A DNA stretch of 64,000 nucleotides from positions 39,074 to 103,073 of the forward strand of contig PBSR01000275.1 in assembly GCA_002726335.1 (NCBI GenBank), read 5' to 3'. Numbering within the stretch: the stretch's first letter is position 1; every line of letters begins with the position of its first letter. The position numbers and the translations under genes were made by a program. Source of the DNA: Gemmatimonadaceae bacterium (GTDB lineage Bacteria > Latescibacterota > UBA2968 > UBA8231). A model generated the notes under the pieces. That model was not told the origin of the DNA. It saw only the letters and a list, made by a program, of their open reading frames with translations, and did not search any database. This document shows positions 44,637 to 52,722 of the stretch, piece by piece.

Positions 44637-46124
44637 ATGAGCCAACGACCGAATCTGCTCTACATCCACTCCGACCAGCACAGCCCCTTCGTTATGGGTG
44701 CCGCCGGGGACCCTCTCGTACAGACGCCCAACCTCGACCGGCTGGCAGAGGCAGGTGTCCTGCTCGACGCCTGCTACTGCCCCTCGCCGATCTGCGTGCC
44801 GTCCCGCATGTCGGCTTTGACAGGCCGCTACCCGCATGAGAATCGGGTGTGGACGAACAGCCACATCCTGGACTCCGCCATTCCCACGCTGGCGCACGCC
44901 ATGGGCGCCGGCGGCTACCGACCGGCGCTGGTGGGCCGCATGCATGCAGTGGGGCCGGACCAATACCATGGGTACGCGGAGCGTCTGGTAGGCGATCACG
45001 GTCCCAACCAGCCGGGGGGACGCGGCGCCGACCACGGTCAGTTGAGCGGCACCGCCGGTCCGGCGCGCGTGAGTCTGACCAGGTCCGGTCCCGGCCAGTC
45101 GGCCTATCAGGTCCACGACGAGGATGTCACCGCCGCCGCCGTGCACTGGCTCGACCGCTACGGCGTTCGCCGGCGCGCCGGCCAGGAGACCGAGCCCTTT
45201 TCGCTTTCCGTCGGCTTCATGCTTCCCCACCAGCCCTTCGTCGCCCGCCAGCAGGACTATGCCCTCTACGAGGGTTGCATGACGATGCCGCGCACACCGG
45301 AGCCCTTCAGCGACCGGTTGCATCCCCATATCCGCGCCTGGCGCGAGGGCTGCGGCATCGTCGAGGTCGCCGAGGATGAGATCCTCCGAGCCCGCACCGC
45401 CTACTGGGCACTGGTCACCTGCATGGACCGCCTCATCGGCCAGATCCTGGAGGCGTTGTGCGCCAACGGCCTCGAAGAGGACACCCTCATCATCTATACC
45501 TCCGACCACGGTGAGCAGGTGGGGGAACATGGCCTGTGGTGGAAGCAGACCTTCTACGAGGACTCCGCGCGTGTTCCCGCCATCCTGTCATGGCCGGGTC
45601 GACTGCCGCAGGGGGACCGTTGTGCGCGTGTCTGCAGCGGCCTGGACCTGAATGCCACCATGCTCGACGCTCTCGACTGCCCGCCGTTGCCGCACTCACG
45701 GGGCCGCAGTCTGCTGCCGCTGCTGACCTCGCCGCAGACAGCGGCCTGGGAGGACATCGCCTTCTCGGAGTTCTGCCTCGACGGTGCCGGCGCCGGGGGA
45801 CCCACCGGCGAGGAGGGTGTGGTGCAACGCATGGTGCGTCGGGCGGAGTGGAAGCTGAACTTCTACGACGGCCAGCCCTGCCAGCTGTTCAACCTGGCCG
45901 ACGATCCGCGCGAGACCCACGACCGTGCCGCAGACCCCGGCTGTGCAGACATCCGTGACGAGTTGACGCAACTTGTGCTCGACGGCTGGGACCCGGGCAC
46001 GATCCGCCGGCAGATGGCCCATCGCCGGACCGACCTGCCGATTCTGAGCCGATGGGCCCGCCACGTGCAGCCCGACGACACCTGTCGCTGGGACCTGCGA
46101 CCCGAAATGGACTACTTGGACTGA
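44637..46124 (+). CDS. Sulfatase (formylglycine-dependent, S1 family)
   Basis: 495 aa from the ATG at 44637. RPNLLYIHSDQHS provides the metal Asp residues, and Cys53 in PICVPSRMSALTGRYP is the C-x-P-S-R site that is converted to formylglycine. SDHGEQVGEHGLWWKQTFYEDSARVP holds the other metal ligands, and the C-terminal part ends with AEWKLNFYDGQPCQLFNLADDP. No signal peptide is seen, so it may act in the cytoplasm on imported sulfated sugars or methyl/choline sulfate-like esters. First gene of a three-gene operon with a cupin and an oxidoreductase. Confidence 0.9.
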   Translation: MSQRPNLLYIHSDQHSPFVMGAAGDPLVQTPNLDRLAEAGVLLDACYCPSPICVPSRMSALTGRYPHENRVWTNSHILDSAIPTLAHAMGAGGYRPALVGRMHAVGPDQYHGYAERLVGDHGPNQPGGRGADHGQLSGTAGPARVSLTRSGPGQSAYQVHDEDVTAAAVHWLDRYGVRRRAGQETEPFSLSVGFMLPHQPFVARQQDYALYEGCMTMPRTPEPFSDRLHPHIRAWREGCGIVEVAEDEILRARTAYWALVTCMDRLIGQILEALCANGLEEDTLIIYTSDHGEQVGEHGLWWKQTFYEDSARVPAILSWPGRLPQGDRCARVCSGLDLNATMLDALDCPPLPHSRGRSLLPLLTSPQTAAWEDIAFSEFCLDGAGAGGPTGEEGVVQRMVRRAEWKLNFYDGQPCQLFNLADDPRETHDRAADPGCADIRDELTQLVLDGWDPGTIRRQMAHRRTDLPILSRWARHVQPDDTCRWDLRPEMDYLD

Positions 46125-46132
46125 AGGAAACC

Positions 46133-46768
46133 ATGGCACTGGAAGTTTTCGATTACCGCAACGACATCCGCAACGTCTTCGTCTCGCCGCAGATCCGCTC
46201 CCGGTTCCTGCGCATGGAGCCGGGCACCGTAGCTGATCGGCACAGCCACGACCTGGGCCACGAGATCTTCCTCATCCTCCGGGGCAAGGCACGTTTCGAG
46301 ATCTCCGGCGAGGTGGCCGAGCTGAGTCCGGGACAGATGTGTGTGGCCCGTGTCGACGAGCCACACCAGGTCAGCGTCATCGGCGACGAAGCGATGACGA
46401 TGTATCTCTCCGTCACGCCCCACATCCAGCCGACACACACGGGGCGCGACGAGGACGGCGAGCGCAAACCGACACATTTCCTGCCCTCCTCGTCCTACGA
46501 CCAGGAAGAGTCCCGCATTCCTATCGACGAGTCCATCGATCACTTTGTTGACCTCGCCGAGTCGGTGGCCACCATGGCGCAGAACGCCGCCGAGGAAGCA
46601 CGTATGGCCGGGGCCCGCCTGTCCCGGGCTCTGGGATCGCGCAACAACGAAACCGCTGATCGCCAGCGCGAGATCCTGTGGTTCGGTGTCTACCGCACCT
46701 TCGACAAGCTCTTCGAGATGGCTGAACAGTGGAACAAGCTGTCGCCGCGCGCCGGAACCAGAGGGTGA
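46133..46768 (+). CDS. Cupin-domain protein
   Basis: 211 aa, ATG at 46133 after AAGGAAA, 8 bases from the sulfatase stop. Residues about 25-90 form a cupin barrel: metal-type motif HSHDLGHEIFLILRGKARFEI and PGQMCVARVDEPHQV. The C-terminal 90 residues are charged and helical (FVDLAESVATMAQNAAEEARMAGARL), unlike simple cupins, and may form a coiled coil. Function unknown; sugar binding or isomerisation is common. Confidence 0.78.
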   Translation: MALEVFDYRNDIRNVFVSPQIRSRFLRMEPGTVADRHSHDLGHEIFLILRGKARFEISGEVAELSPGQMCVARVDEPHQVSVIGDEAMTMYLSVTPHIQPTHTGRDEDGERKPTHFLPSSSYDQEESRIPIDESIDHFVDLAESVATMAQNAAEEARMAGARLSRALGSRNNETADRQREILWFGVYRTFDKLFEMAEQWNKLSPRAGTRG

Positions 46769-47835
46769 CGGAGCGACTTCGCATCGGTGTTGTCGGCTGC
46801 GGCGCAATCGCCCAGATCCAGCACCTGCCGAACCTGACGTTTCTCGGTGAGGAGTTCGATGTGGTCGCCGTCTGCGACGTGTCGGCCACCCTCGCCCGGG
46901 GCGCTGCGGACGAATACGGCGTCGACAGCTGGCATGTCGATCTGGATGACTTTCTGGAGCAGCGGCTCGACGCCGTTCTGCTATGCCAGTCCGATCCCAA
47001 GGTGGAGCTCGCCCTGCGGGTGCTGGCGTCGAGACGCCATCTCTTCATAGAAAAGCCCGTGGCTTTTGTGCCGCAGGACGTGGATGATATGGCCGAGGCC
47101 GCCCAACAGGCCGGCGTCGTCGCCCAGGCCGGATACATGAAGGTCTTTGACCCCGCCTTCCGTCTGGTAGAACACGAAGTGGCCGGCATGCGGGACGATT
47201 TGCGCTTCGCGCAGATCAACCACCTGCACACCGACAACCGTCACCACCTGGCGCACTTCCGCCTGCGGGCGGCCGACGACCTGCCAGCTTCGGGTGGTGC
47301 GGCCCTGGCGGCGCGACGTCAGGCCGATGCCGAGCGCGCCCTGGGCGAGGTCGCCGATCCCATCCGCTCCGCCTTCTTCCATCTGGCGGGCAGCATGATC
47401 CACGATCTCTACGGTCTGCGGCAGCTGTTCGGTCCGCCCGACCGTGTTGCCAGCACCGAGATCTGGAACGGTGGCCTGGGGATCACGACGGTGTTGGCAT
47501 GGGAGGGGGGTCCGCGCTGTGCCGCCACCTGGGTGGAGCTGGAACGCATCCGCCATTTCCGCGAAACGTTGGAGGTCTACAGCGCCGACCGGGGCGTCAT
47601 CCTCTCCTACCCCACGGGGTTCTCCCGTGGCATGCTCAGCGAAGTGACGATCCGGGGCGTCGATGGGGCAGGCCAGACCTTCGAGCAGCATCCGGGCGTC
47701 GATTGGGAAAACCCCTTCGTCGCCGAACTGCGCCACTTCCACGCCTGCGTCACCCGTGGGGAAGCCTGCCGCACGCCTCTGTCCGAGGCCCGGCATGACG
47801 TACAGCTCGTCGTCGACATCACCCAGGCGGCCTGA
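46765..47835 (+). CDS. Gfo/Idh/MocA family oxidoreductase
   Basis: 356 aa from the GTG at 46765 that overlaps the cupin stop (GTGA). LRIGVVGCGAIAQIQHLPNL is the NAD(P) loop, RRHLFIEKPVAFVPQD holds the catalytic Lys in the EKP motif, and LAGSMIHDLYGLRQLFG the substrate-side His region. Members oxidise or reduce sugars and inositols. The end overlaps the convergent amidohydrolase gene by 17 bases. Confidence 0.88.
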   Translation: MTERLRIGVVGCGAIAQIQHLPNLTFLGEEFDVVAVCDVSATLARGAADEYGVDSWHVDLDDFLEQRLDAVLLCQSDPKVELALRVLASRRHLFIEKPVAFVPQDVDDMAEAAQQAGVVAQAGYMKVFDPAFRLVEHEVAGMRDDLRFAQINHLHTDNRHHLAHFRLRAADDLPASGGAALAARRQADAERALGEVADPIRSAFFHLAGSMIHDLYGLRQLFGPPDRVASTEIWNGGLGITTVLAWEGGPRCAATWVELERIRHFRETLEVYSADRGVILSYPTGFSRGMLSEVTIRGVDGAGQTFEQHPGVDWENPFVAELRHFHACVTRGEACRTPLSEARHDVQLVVDITQAA

Positions 47836-48661
47836 AGAAGAAGCCCTCCGCCGTCCCTCGCAGAATCTGTTCCCGGTCCGTTGTACCTAGGAAATCGAGA
47901 CCCTCTTCGATCAGCGCCACACTCGCCGCGTACGTGTGTTCGCCCTGTACCTGATACGGGGCATCGCTGGCCCACATGAGCCGCTCCGGCCCGAAGGCCT
48001 CGACGACACGGCGAATGAGGTGGCTCAGATCGTGGTACGGGGGTGTCGTCGCCCCCAGCGCATAGAAGGCCGACACCTTTACCATCACGTTCTCGTACCG
48101 GGCCATCCGGCACAGGGCATCGACATCGCTGTCGTTCACGGGAGCCCCCGCGCCGATGCGGCACAGGTGATCGATGATCACGGGAGTTTCAGGGAACTGT
48201 TCGCACCGGCGCGCCAGGGCCGGCAACCCGTCCGGACCGATGAGGGGACAGATCGCCAGGCGCCGGTCGGTACCGGTGGCGAACATGCTGGTGAACCCGG
48301 GGCCGTCACACCACATGTCTACGGACTCGTCGCGTGCGTACACACGAAAGCCGTACACGCCTTCATCGGCGAGCTGTTTCATGTCATCACCAGGGGAGGC
48401 GCCGGTCCAGTCGACGATGCCGATGCCGCCGAACACACCGGGGTGGTCCTTCATCACCTGCAGCATGTAACGATTGTCGGCCGCGTAGTAGCTCATCTGC
48501 ACCAGCACGACACGATCGACGCCGCAGGGGCCTGCATGACCCAGGATGTCCTCGGGAAAGAAGGTGACCGGCACCTTCTCCGTGCCGACATGCGGCGCGG
48601 CAAAGGGGTAGGTGGCCGTGTCGTCCGTCCACACGTGGACGTGTGCGTCGATAAAACCCAT
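47819..48661 (-). CDS. Amidohydrolase family 2 (metal-dependent hydrolase, TIM barrel)
   Basis: 280 aa from the ATG at 48661. FIDAHVHVWTDD gives the H-x-H metal site, VDRVVLVQMSYY, VIIDHLCRI the third His, and the C-terminal LMWASDAPY the catalytic Asp. Matches Amidohydro_2 proteins such as lactonases and decarboxylases acting on sugar lactones or aromatic acids. A lactonase would fit beside sugar dehydrogenases; this is inference. Confidence 0.83.
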   Translation of the reverse strand: MGFIDAHVHVWTDDTATYPFAAPHVGTEKVPVTFFPEDILGHAGPCGVDRVVLVQMSYYAADNRYMLQVMKDHPGVFGGIGIVDWTGASPGDDMKQLADEGVYGFRVYARDESVDMWCDGPGFTSMFATGTDRRLAICPLIGPDGLPALARRCEQFPETPVIIDHLCRIGAGAPVNDSDVDALCRMARYENVMVKVSAFYALGATTPPYHDLSHLIRRVVEAFGPERLMWASDAPYQVQGEHTYAASVALIEEGLDFLGTTDREQILRGTAEGFFFRPPG

Positions 48662-48675
48662 GGTAGTCTCCAGCT

Positions 48676-50103
48676 TCAGTGTCCGATGAAGGCGGGTGAT
48701 ACATCCCGTTCCCGCTGGCCGCCCACGGGGCGCAGCTGCCCCCCGCCGGTGACATCCCAGAGTCGTCCGTCCCGATCGCCCCCGGCACCATGTCGGCTGA
48801 ACCAGTCGGTGAGCACACCGTGTAACTCGTTGCGAGACGTCCTGGCTCCGGTGTCGTCGATCAGGTTGTGGTGCTCGTCTGGATCCTCGGCCAGGTGGTA
48901 GAGCTCGCCGGGCAGGGCCTCGCCTCGCTCGACGTACTTCCACGATTCGGTGCGCACCATACGCGAAGCGCCGTACTCCGCACACCGTGACGCACCGTCG
49001 ACGACAACCGCTTCGTGGCCACCGTCATTCGTGGCCCCGCGCAGCAGGTCGGAGAAGCTGCGGCCGGGACGATCGCCTCCGTCCGGTTCGCCTAGACCGA
49101 GATACTGCAGCAGCGTCGGAAAGAAATCACAGGCCCCGTACAGCCCCGACTGTACGACACCCTCAGACACGTGTCCGGGGTGACTGGCGAGGAACGGTAC
49201 GGTCACCGAATTCTCGTACATGTTCAGCGGGAAGGTGCCGTTGCCCTTACCCCAGAAGCCGTGATGGCCGCAGCTGAAGCCGTTGTCGCTGGCAAAGACG
49301 ACGAGGGTGTTCTGCCGCATTCCGAGAGCCTCCAACCGGTCGAGGAGCCGGCCCACGTCCTGGTCCATTGCCGTGACGGCCGCAAAGTAGCCCTGCAGCA
49401 TCTGGCGATTCCCCAGGCAACTCTCGCTGAGGCCGTGCCCCTTCGCCCACTCGTGAATCGGCTCCTGGGGACAGGACTCGAAGGCGCAGTCTGCGTACGA
49501 ATCGACGATCTGTTGGGGGTGGCCTGTCCATGGCGAGTGAGGCGCCGTGTAGTGTACACCCAGGTAGAAGGGAGACGCCTCCGGTGATCCGTCCGTGGCC
49601 TGGCGGTCGAGGAAATCGAGAGCATCGTCGGTGATCCGGTTCGTCACATACCCGGGTTCGTCGATCAGCTCCCCGTTGCGGATCATCGGCGCATCGTTGT
49701 AGTCGCCGCCGCCACTCTGGTGCACGTACCAGTGGGAGTGACCGTGCTGCACGAGCTGACTGTTGCCCAGGTGCCACTTTCCCGACAGACCGACGGCGTA
49801 GCCATTTTCTGCCAGCACGTCGGTGTAGGCCACTTCGCCTTCGAGATAGGTGGCTGCCTCTGGACCGGTGTTGCCCTCGCGGATCCAGTCGTGTACACCG
49901 TGCTGCGACGGCATCCGTCCGGTGAGGAAGCTGGCACGACTTGGCGAACACACCGGCGAGGCGCACAAGAAGTACTCGAAGCGCATGCCGGTGGCGGCGA
50001 TGCGGTCGATACCGGGCGTACGGATCTCGTCGTTGCCCGCGCACCCCATCGCCCACGGACCCTGATCGTCGGTGAGGATGAAGAGCACGTTCGGGCGAGT
50101 CAT
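48676..50103 (-). CDS. Sulfatase (formylglycine-dependent, S1 family)
   Basis: 475 aa from the ATG at 50103, which shares one base with the preceding stop. RPNVLFILTDDQGPWAMGCAG is the N-terminal metal site; Cys52 in SPVCSPSRASFLTGRMPS is the formylglycine site; KWHLGNSQLVQHG and FASDNGFSCGHHGFWGKG hold remaining catalytic residues. C-terminal ELYHLAEDPDEHHNL is typical. No signal peptide. It is cotranscribed with an oxidoreductase (upstream) and the amidohydrolase (downstream). Confidence 0.9.
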   Translation of the reverse strand: MTRPNVLFILTDDQGPWAMGCAGNDEIRTPGIDRIAATGMRFEYFLCASPVCSPSRASFLTGRMPSQHGVHDWIREGNTGPEAATYLEGEVAYTDVLAENGYAVGLSGKWHLGNSQLVQHGHSHWYVHQSGGGDYNDAPMIRNGELIDEPGYVTNRITDDALDFLDRQATDGSPEASPFYLGVHYTAPHSPWTGHPQQIVDSYADCAFESCPQEPIHEWAKGHGLSESCLGNRQMLQGYFAAVTAMDQDVGRLLDRLEALGMRQNTLVVFASDNGFSCGHHGFWGKGNGTFPLNMYENSVTVPFLASHPGHVSEGVVQSGLYGACDFFPTLLQYLGLGEPDGGDRPGRSFSDLLRGATNDGGHEAVVVDGASRCAEYGASRMVRTESWKYVERGEALPGELYHLAEDPDEHHNLIDDTGARTSRNELHGVLTDWFSRHGAGGDRDGRLWDVTGGGQLRPVGGQRERDVSPAFIGH

Positions 50104-51101
50104 CAGTCGATCCACCCTTCGACGGCAACCCGTTGGCCGCTGGCCGACGACTCACGGGCCGCATCGGCCACCGCCTGTACGCGGTACCCCGTGATCCCGT
50201 CACACACCGGCTCCCGGCCGGGGTGGGCCGCCGCGGCGAAGTCCTCCAGCATGGGCAGATCGAAGTACGGTGCCTCGAGCGGCGTCACCGCCACCTGCTC
50301 CCGTCCGGCTTCGGTCTCCACTTCGATCGACTCGCCGCCGAACTCCAGACCGTCGATGACGATGCGACCGTCGGTACCATCCACCTGGGCGGAATCGCGT
50401 CGCGGCTTCGAAGTGAGAATCGTCGAGTGCACGCCGATGGTGCCGTCGGCGAAACGCAGCAGCAGGGCGTCGGAGTCGTCCACCTTCCAGTCCTTGTAGC
50501 GCACGGTGTCCACCAGACCGCAGACCTCGACGGGCTCGCTGTCAGCCAGGTTGAGCAGGACCTCAATCCGATGTACGGCCATCTCCATCAGGGCCCCGCC
50601 GGCTCCGGGCTCCTGCTGCCATGGGTTGCCGAAGCCCCCGCCACCGCTGTAGTGCGAACGCGTGCACACTGTCGGTCCGATGTCTCCGGCCACGAGCCGC
50701 CGCCTGGCTTCCACCACCTGCGGAAACAGCCGTCGGCGATAGGCCACACCCAGGGCGACCCCGGCGTCCCGACAGGCCTCGACCATGCGCCGTGCCTGGT
50801 GCCGATCGAGGGCCATGGGTTTTTCACACATCACGTGTTTGCCCGCGGCAGCCGCCGCCAGGGTGTATTCACAATGCGTGTCCGAGGGCGTGGAAACGAC
50901 CACCGCCTCCACCGCCTCGTCCGCCAGGAGATCGGCTGCCGTCGAGTAGTGGGCGCAGCCACCGAAGCGATCCGCGAAGTCCCGTGCCTTGTCAGCGTCG
51001 CGTCGGCAGACCGCGACCAGGTCCAGTTCGTCGGAGTGGACGAGGCTGGGGGCAAAGGAGTTGGCGGCAATGGAGCCGCAGCCGATGATGCCGAATCTCA
51101 T
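50103..51101 (-). CDS. Gfo/Idh/MocA family oxidoreductase
   Basis: 332 aa. RFGIIGCGSIAANSFAPSL, ADEAVEAVVVSTPSDTHCEYTLAAAAAGKHVMCEKPMALD with the catalytic Lys, ARRMVEACRDAGVALGVAYRRR, and EMAVHRIEVLLNL are all standard. Oxidises or reduces a sugar-like substrate. First gene of the operon with sulfatase and amidohydrolase, divergent from the ThuA gene. Confidence 0.9.
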   Translation of the reverse strand: MRFGIIGCGSIAANSFAPSLVHSDELDLVAVCRRDADKARDFADRFGGCAHYSTAADLLADEAVEAVVVSTPSDTHCEYTLAAAAAGKHVMCEKPMALDRHQARRMVEACRDAGVALGVAYRRRLFPQVVEARRRLVAGDIGPTVCTRSHYSGGGGFGNPWQQEPGAGGALMEMAVHRIEVLLNLADSEPVEVCGLVDTVRYKDWKVDDSDALLLRFADGTIGVHSTILTSKPRRDSAQVDGTDGRIVIDGLEFGGESIEVETEAGREQVAVTPLEAPYFDLPMLEDFAAAAHPGREPVCDGITGYRVQAVADAARESSASGQRVAVEGWID

Positions 51102-51169
51102 GCTGGTATCCCGAGGTGAGGGTTGATATGTTGACGACGAGAGACCGCTACTCGTCGAAAGGAAAAACC

Positions 51170-51835
51170 TTGCCCAACATACTCGTTCTGCGTCACTCCG
51201 CCGGCTACGAGCACAGCTATCTGCCCGATTGCGAGATCACCTTCAAGCAACTCGGTGCCGAACATGGCTGGAAGGTGTCGACAACACATCGACTCGACAA
51301 GGTGACTGCCGAATCGCTGAGCCAGCTCGATCTACTCGTCTTCGCCACCACGGGCAACCTCGACTTCTCGCAGGAACAGAAGGCCGCTATCATCGCCTTC
51401 GTCAACGACGGCAAGGGCTTTCTCGGTGTTCACAATGCCACCGACACCGGGTATGACTGGCCGGAGTACGGCGCCATGATCGGTGGGTATTTCAACGGCC
51501 ATCCCTGGCACGAGCAGGTGGGGATCCTCGTGGAGGACACCGGCCATCCCGCCACGCGCATGCTCGGCGAACGCTTCGAGGTCACCGACGAGATCTACAC
51601 CTTCAAGAATTGGGACCGCGCCAGGACCCACGTGCTGATGCGCATCGACAACGACAGCGTCGATCTGGCCAAAGGCAACCGGGAGGATCACGACTACGCC
51701 ATGGGTTGGTGTCACAACTTCGGCAAGGGGCGCGTCATCTACACCGGCCTGGGCCATCCTGATGCATTGTGGTACGAGGACTGGTTCCGCCAGCACATCA
51801 CCGGTTGCGTCAACTGGGCCCTCGGACAGGACTGA
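51170..51835 (+). CDS. ThuA-domain protein
   Basis: 221 aa from a TTG at 51170 preceded by AAGGA 6 bases upstream; an ATG at 51128 in the same frame would add 14 residues. Trehalose-utilisation ThuA fold, a class I glutamine-amidotransferase-like barrel: NILVLRHSAGYEHSY, DLLVFATTGNLDFSQEQKAAIIAFV, GKGFLGVHNATDTGYDWPEYGAMIGGYFNGHPW, GRVIYTGLGHPDALWYEDWFRQHI. ThuA proteins act in disaccharide and keto-sugar breakdown with Gfo/Idh oxidoreductases, such as the divergent neighbour. Confidence 0.87.
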   Translation: MPNILVLRHSAGYEHSYLPDCEITFKQLGAEHGWKVSTTHRLDKVTAESLSQLDLLVFATTGNLDFSQEQKAAIIAFVNDGKGFLGVHNATDTGYDWPEYGAMIGGYFNGHPWHEQVGILVEDTGHPATRMLGERFEVTDEIYTFKNWDRARTHVLMRIDNDSVDLAKGNREDHDYAMGWCHNFGKGRVIYTGLGHPDALWYEDWFRQHITGCVNWALGQD

Positions 51836-51843
51836 AGGAACAG

Positions 51844-52521
51844 ATGACACGGCGATGGTGCTGGATACCGGTGTTGTTGCTCCTCGGCGTAGTGGTGAGC
51901 CGGGCACAGACCACCGAGTCTCCGGGCACGTCATGGGATCGCCGGTACGATCGGCCCATGTATGTCTACGGCAAGGAACCGGTCGATTTCCTGCGACAGA
52001 TCGTGGGCAGACTCCGCCCCGGGGCGGCTCTCGTGCTGGCCGCCGGCGAAGGGCGGAACGCCGTGTTCCTCGCCCAGCAGGGCTTTGCTGTGACGGCGGT
52101 GGACGTATCGCCGAAGGGCCTGGAGAAGTGCCTGGCCCTGGCGATTGAGCGCGGTGTCACGGTGGACACCATCGTCGCCGACCTGGACACCTTTGACATG
52201 GGTGAGGGCCATTGGGACCTGATCACCGACTTCTACTACCACGATACGTCGGTCTATAAGCGGGCGTTACGCGGTCTGAAATCGGGTGGCTTCTTCCTCC
52301 TGCAGAACTTCACCATCGACCAGCCGTCGACGGGGCAGTTCGGACCCAGGAATTCCGCCTGGCTCGTCACCCCCAATCAGCTGCCGAGGGCCTTCGACAG
52401 CTGGCGCATCCGCCACTACGAAGACGTGGTGGTCGACCTCGACGAAGGGATGCACAAGGGTCCCGGCGCCGTGGTGCGCCTGCTGGTGGAGAAAACGCCG
52501 GTGGGGCAACCACAAGATTGA
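51844..52521 (+). CDS. TehB-like SAM methyltransferase with N-terminal signal peptide
   Basis: 225 aa, ATG at 51844 after AAGGAACAG, 8 bases from the ThuA stop. The first 22 residues (RRWCWIPVLLLLGVVVSRAQ) look like a Sec signal peptide with cleavage after a S-R-A-like site. The rest is a class I methyltransferase of the TehB type: WDRRYDRPMYVYGKEPVDFLR, LVLAAGEGRNAVFLAQQGFAVTAVDVSP, IVADLDTFDM, WDLITDFYYH. The usual D-x-G-C-G-x-G loop reads LAAGEGRN. SAM is not known to be available outside the cytoplasm, so the signal-like segment is odd; it could be a membrane anchor facing the cytoplasm. Confidence 0.7.
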   Translation: MTRRWCWIPVLLLLGVVVSRAQTTESPGTSWDRRYDRPMYVYGKEPVDFLRQIVGRLRPGAALVLAAGEGRNAVFLAQQGFAVTAVDVSPKGLEKCLALAIERGVTVDTIVADLDTFDMGEGHWDLITDFYYHDTSVYKRALRGLKSGGFFLLQNFTIDQPSTGQFGPRNSAWLVTPNQLPRAFDSWRIRHYEDVVVDLDEGMHKGPGAVVRLLVEKTPVGQPQD

Positions 52522-52553
52522 CCGCCCATTTCTCGGATGTCCGATCAGCGCCG
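52521..52553 (+). repeat. 33-bp direct repeat, copy 1
   Basis: 33 bases beginning at the last base of the methyltransferase stop; copy 2 at 52617-52649 differs at one base. The copies are 96 bases apart, start to start. Confidence 0.85.
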
Positions 52554-52574
52554 GCCCGGCTCAGACCCGCCGTA

Positions 52575-52597
52575 GAGAAGTCGCCCTTTGACTTCTC
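52575..52597. other. Hairpin between the direct repeats
   Basis: GAGAAGTC (52575-52582) and GACTTCTC (52590-52597) form a perfect 8-base inverted repeat with a 7-base loop. No U-tract follows on either strand, so a terminator role is not supported. Confidence 0.5.
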
Positions 52598-52616
52598 GAG
52601 TCGAGGCGCTTGGGTA

Positions 52617-52649
52617 ACCGCCCATTTCTCGGATGTTCGATCAGCGCCG
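52617..52649 (+). repeat. 33-bp direct repeat, copy 2
   Basis: Second copy of the 33-base repeat, one mismatch to copy 1. The whole 52522-52722 gap (201 bases) holds the two copies, the hairpin between them and the leader of the VWA lipoprotein gene; no ORF is supported there. Confidence 0.85.
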
Positions 52650-52722
52650 ACCTTGACAGGCTTCCCAAGGCAGGGTTATCGAAGAGCAGGCCTCAAATTC
52701 GATTCGACGGGTGAGAGATGAG

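Noticed and set aside
43797..45530. 577-codon minus-strand frame as one protein
   Set aside because: Only the part from the ATG at 44537 has an SDR match; the upstream part is antisense to the sulfatase gene.
52575..52597. Hairpin as a terminator for the methyltransferase gene
   Set aside because: No U-tract on either strand; it lies between two direct repeats and is better read as part of that element.
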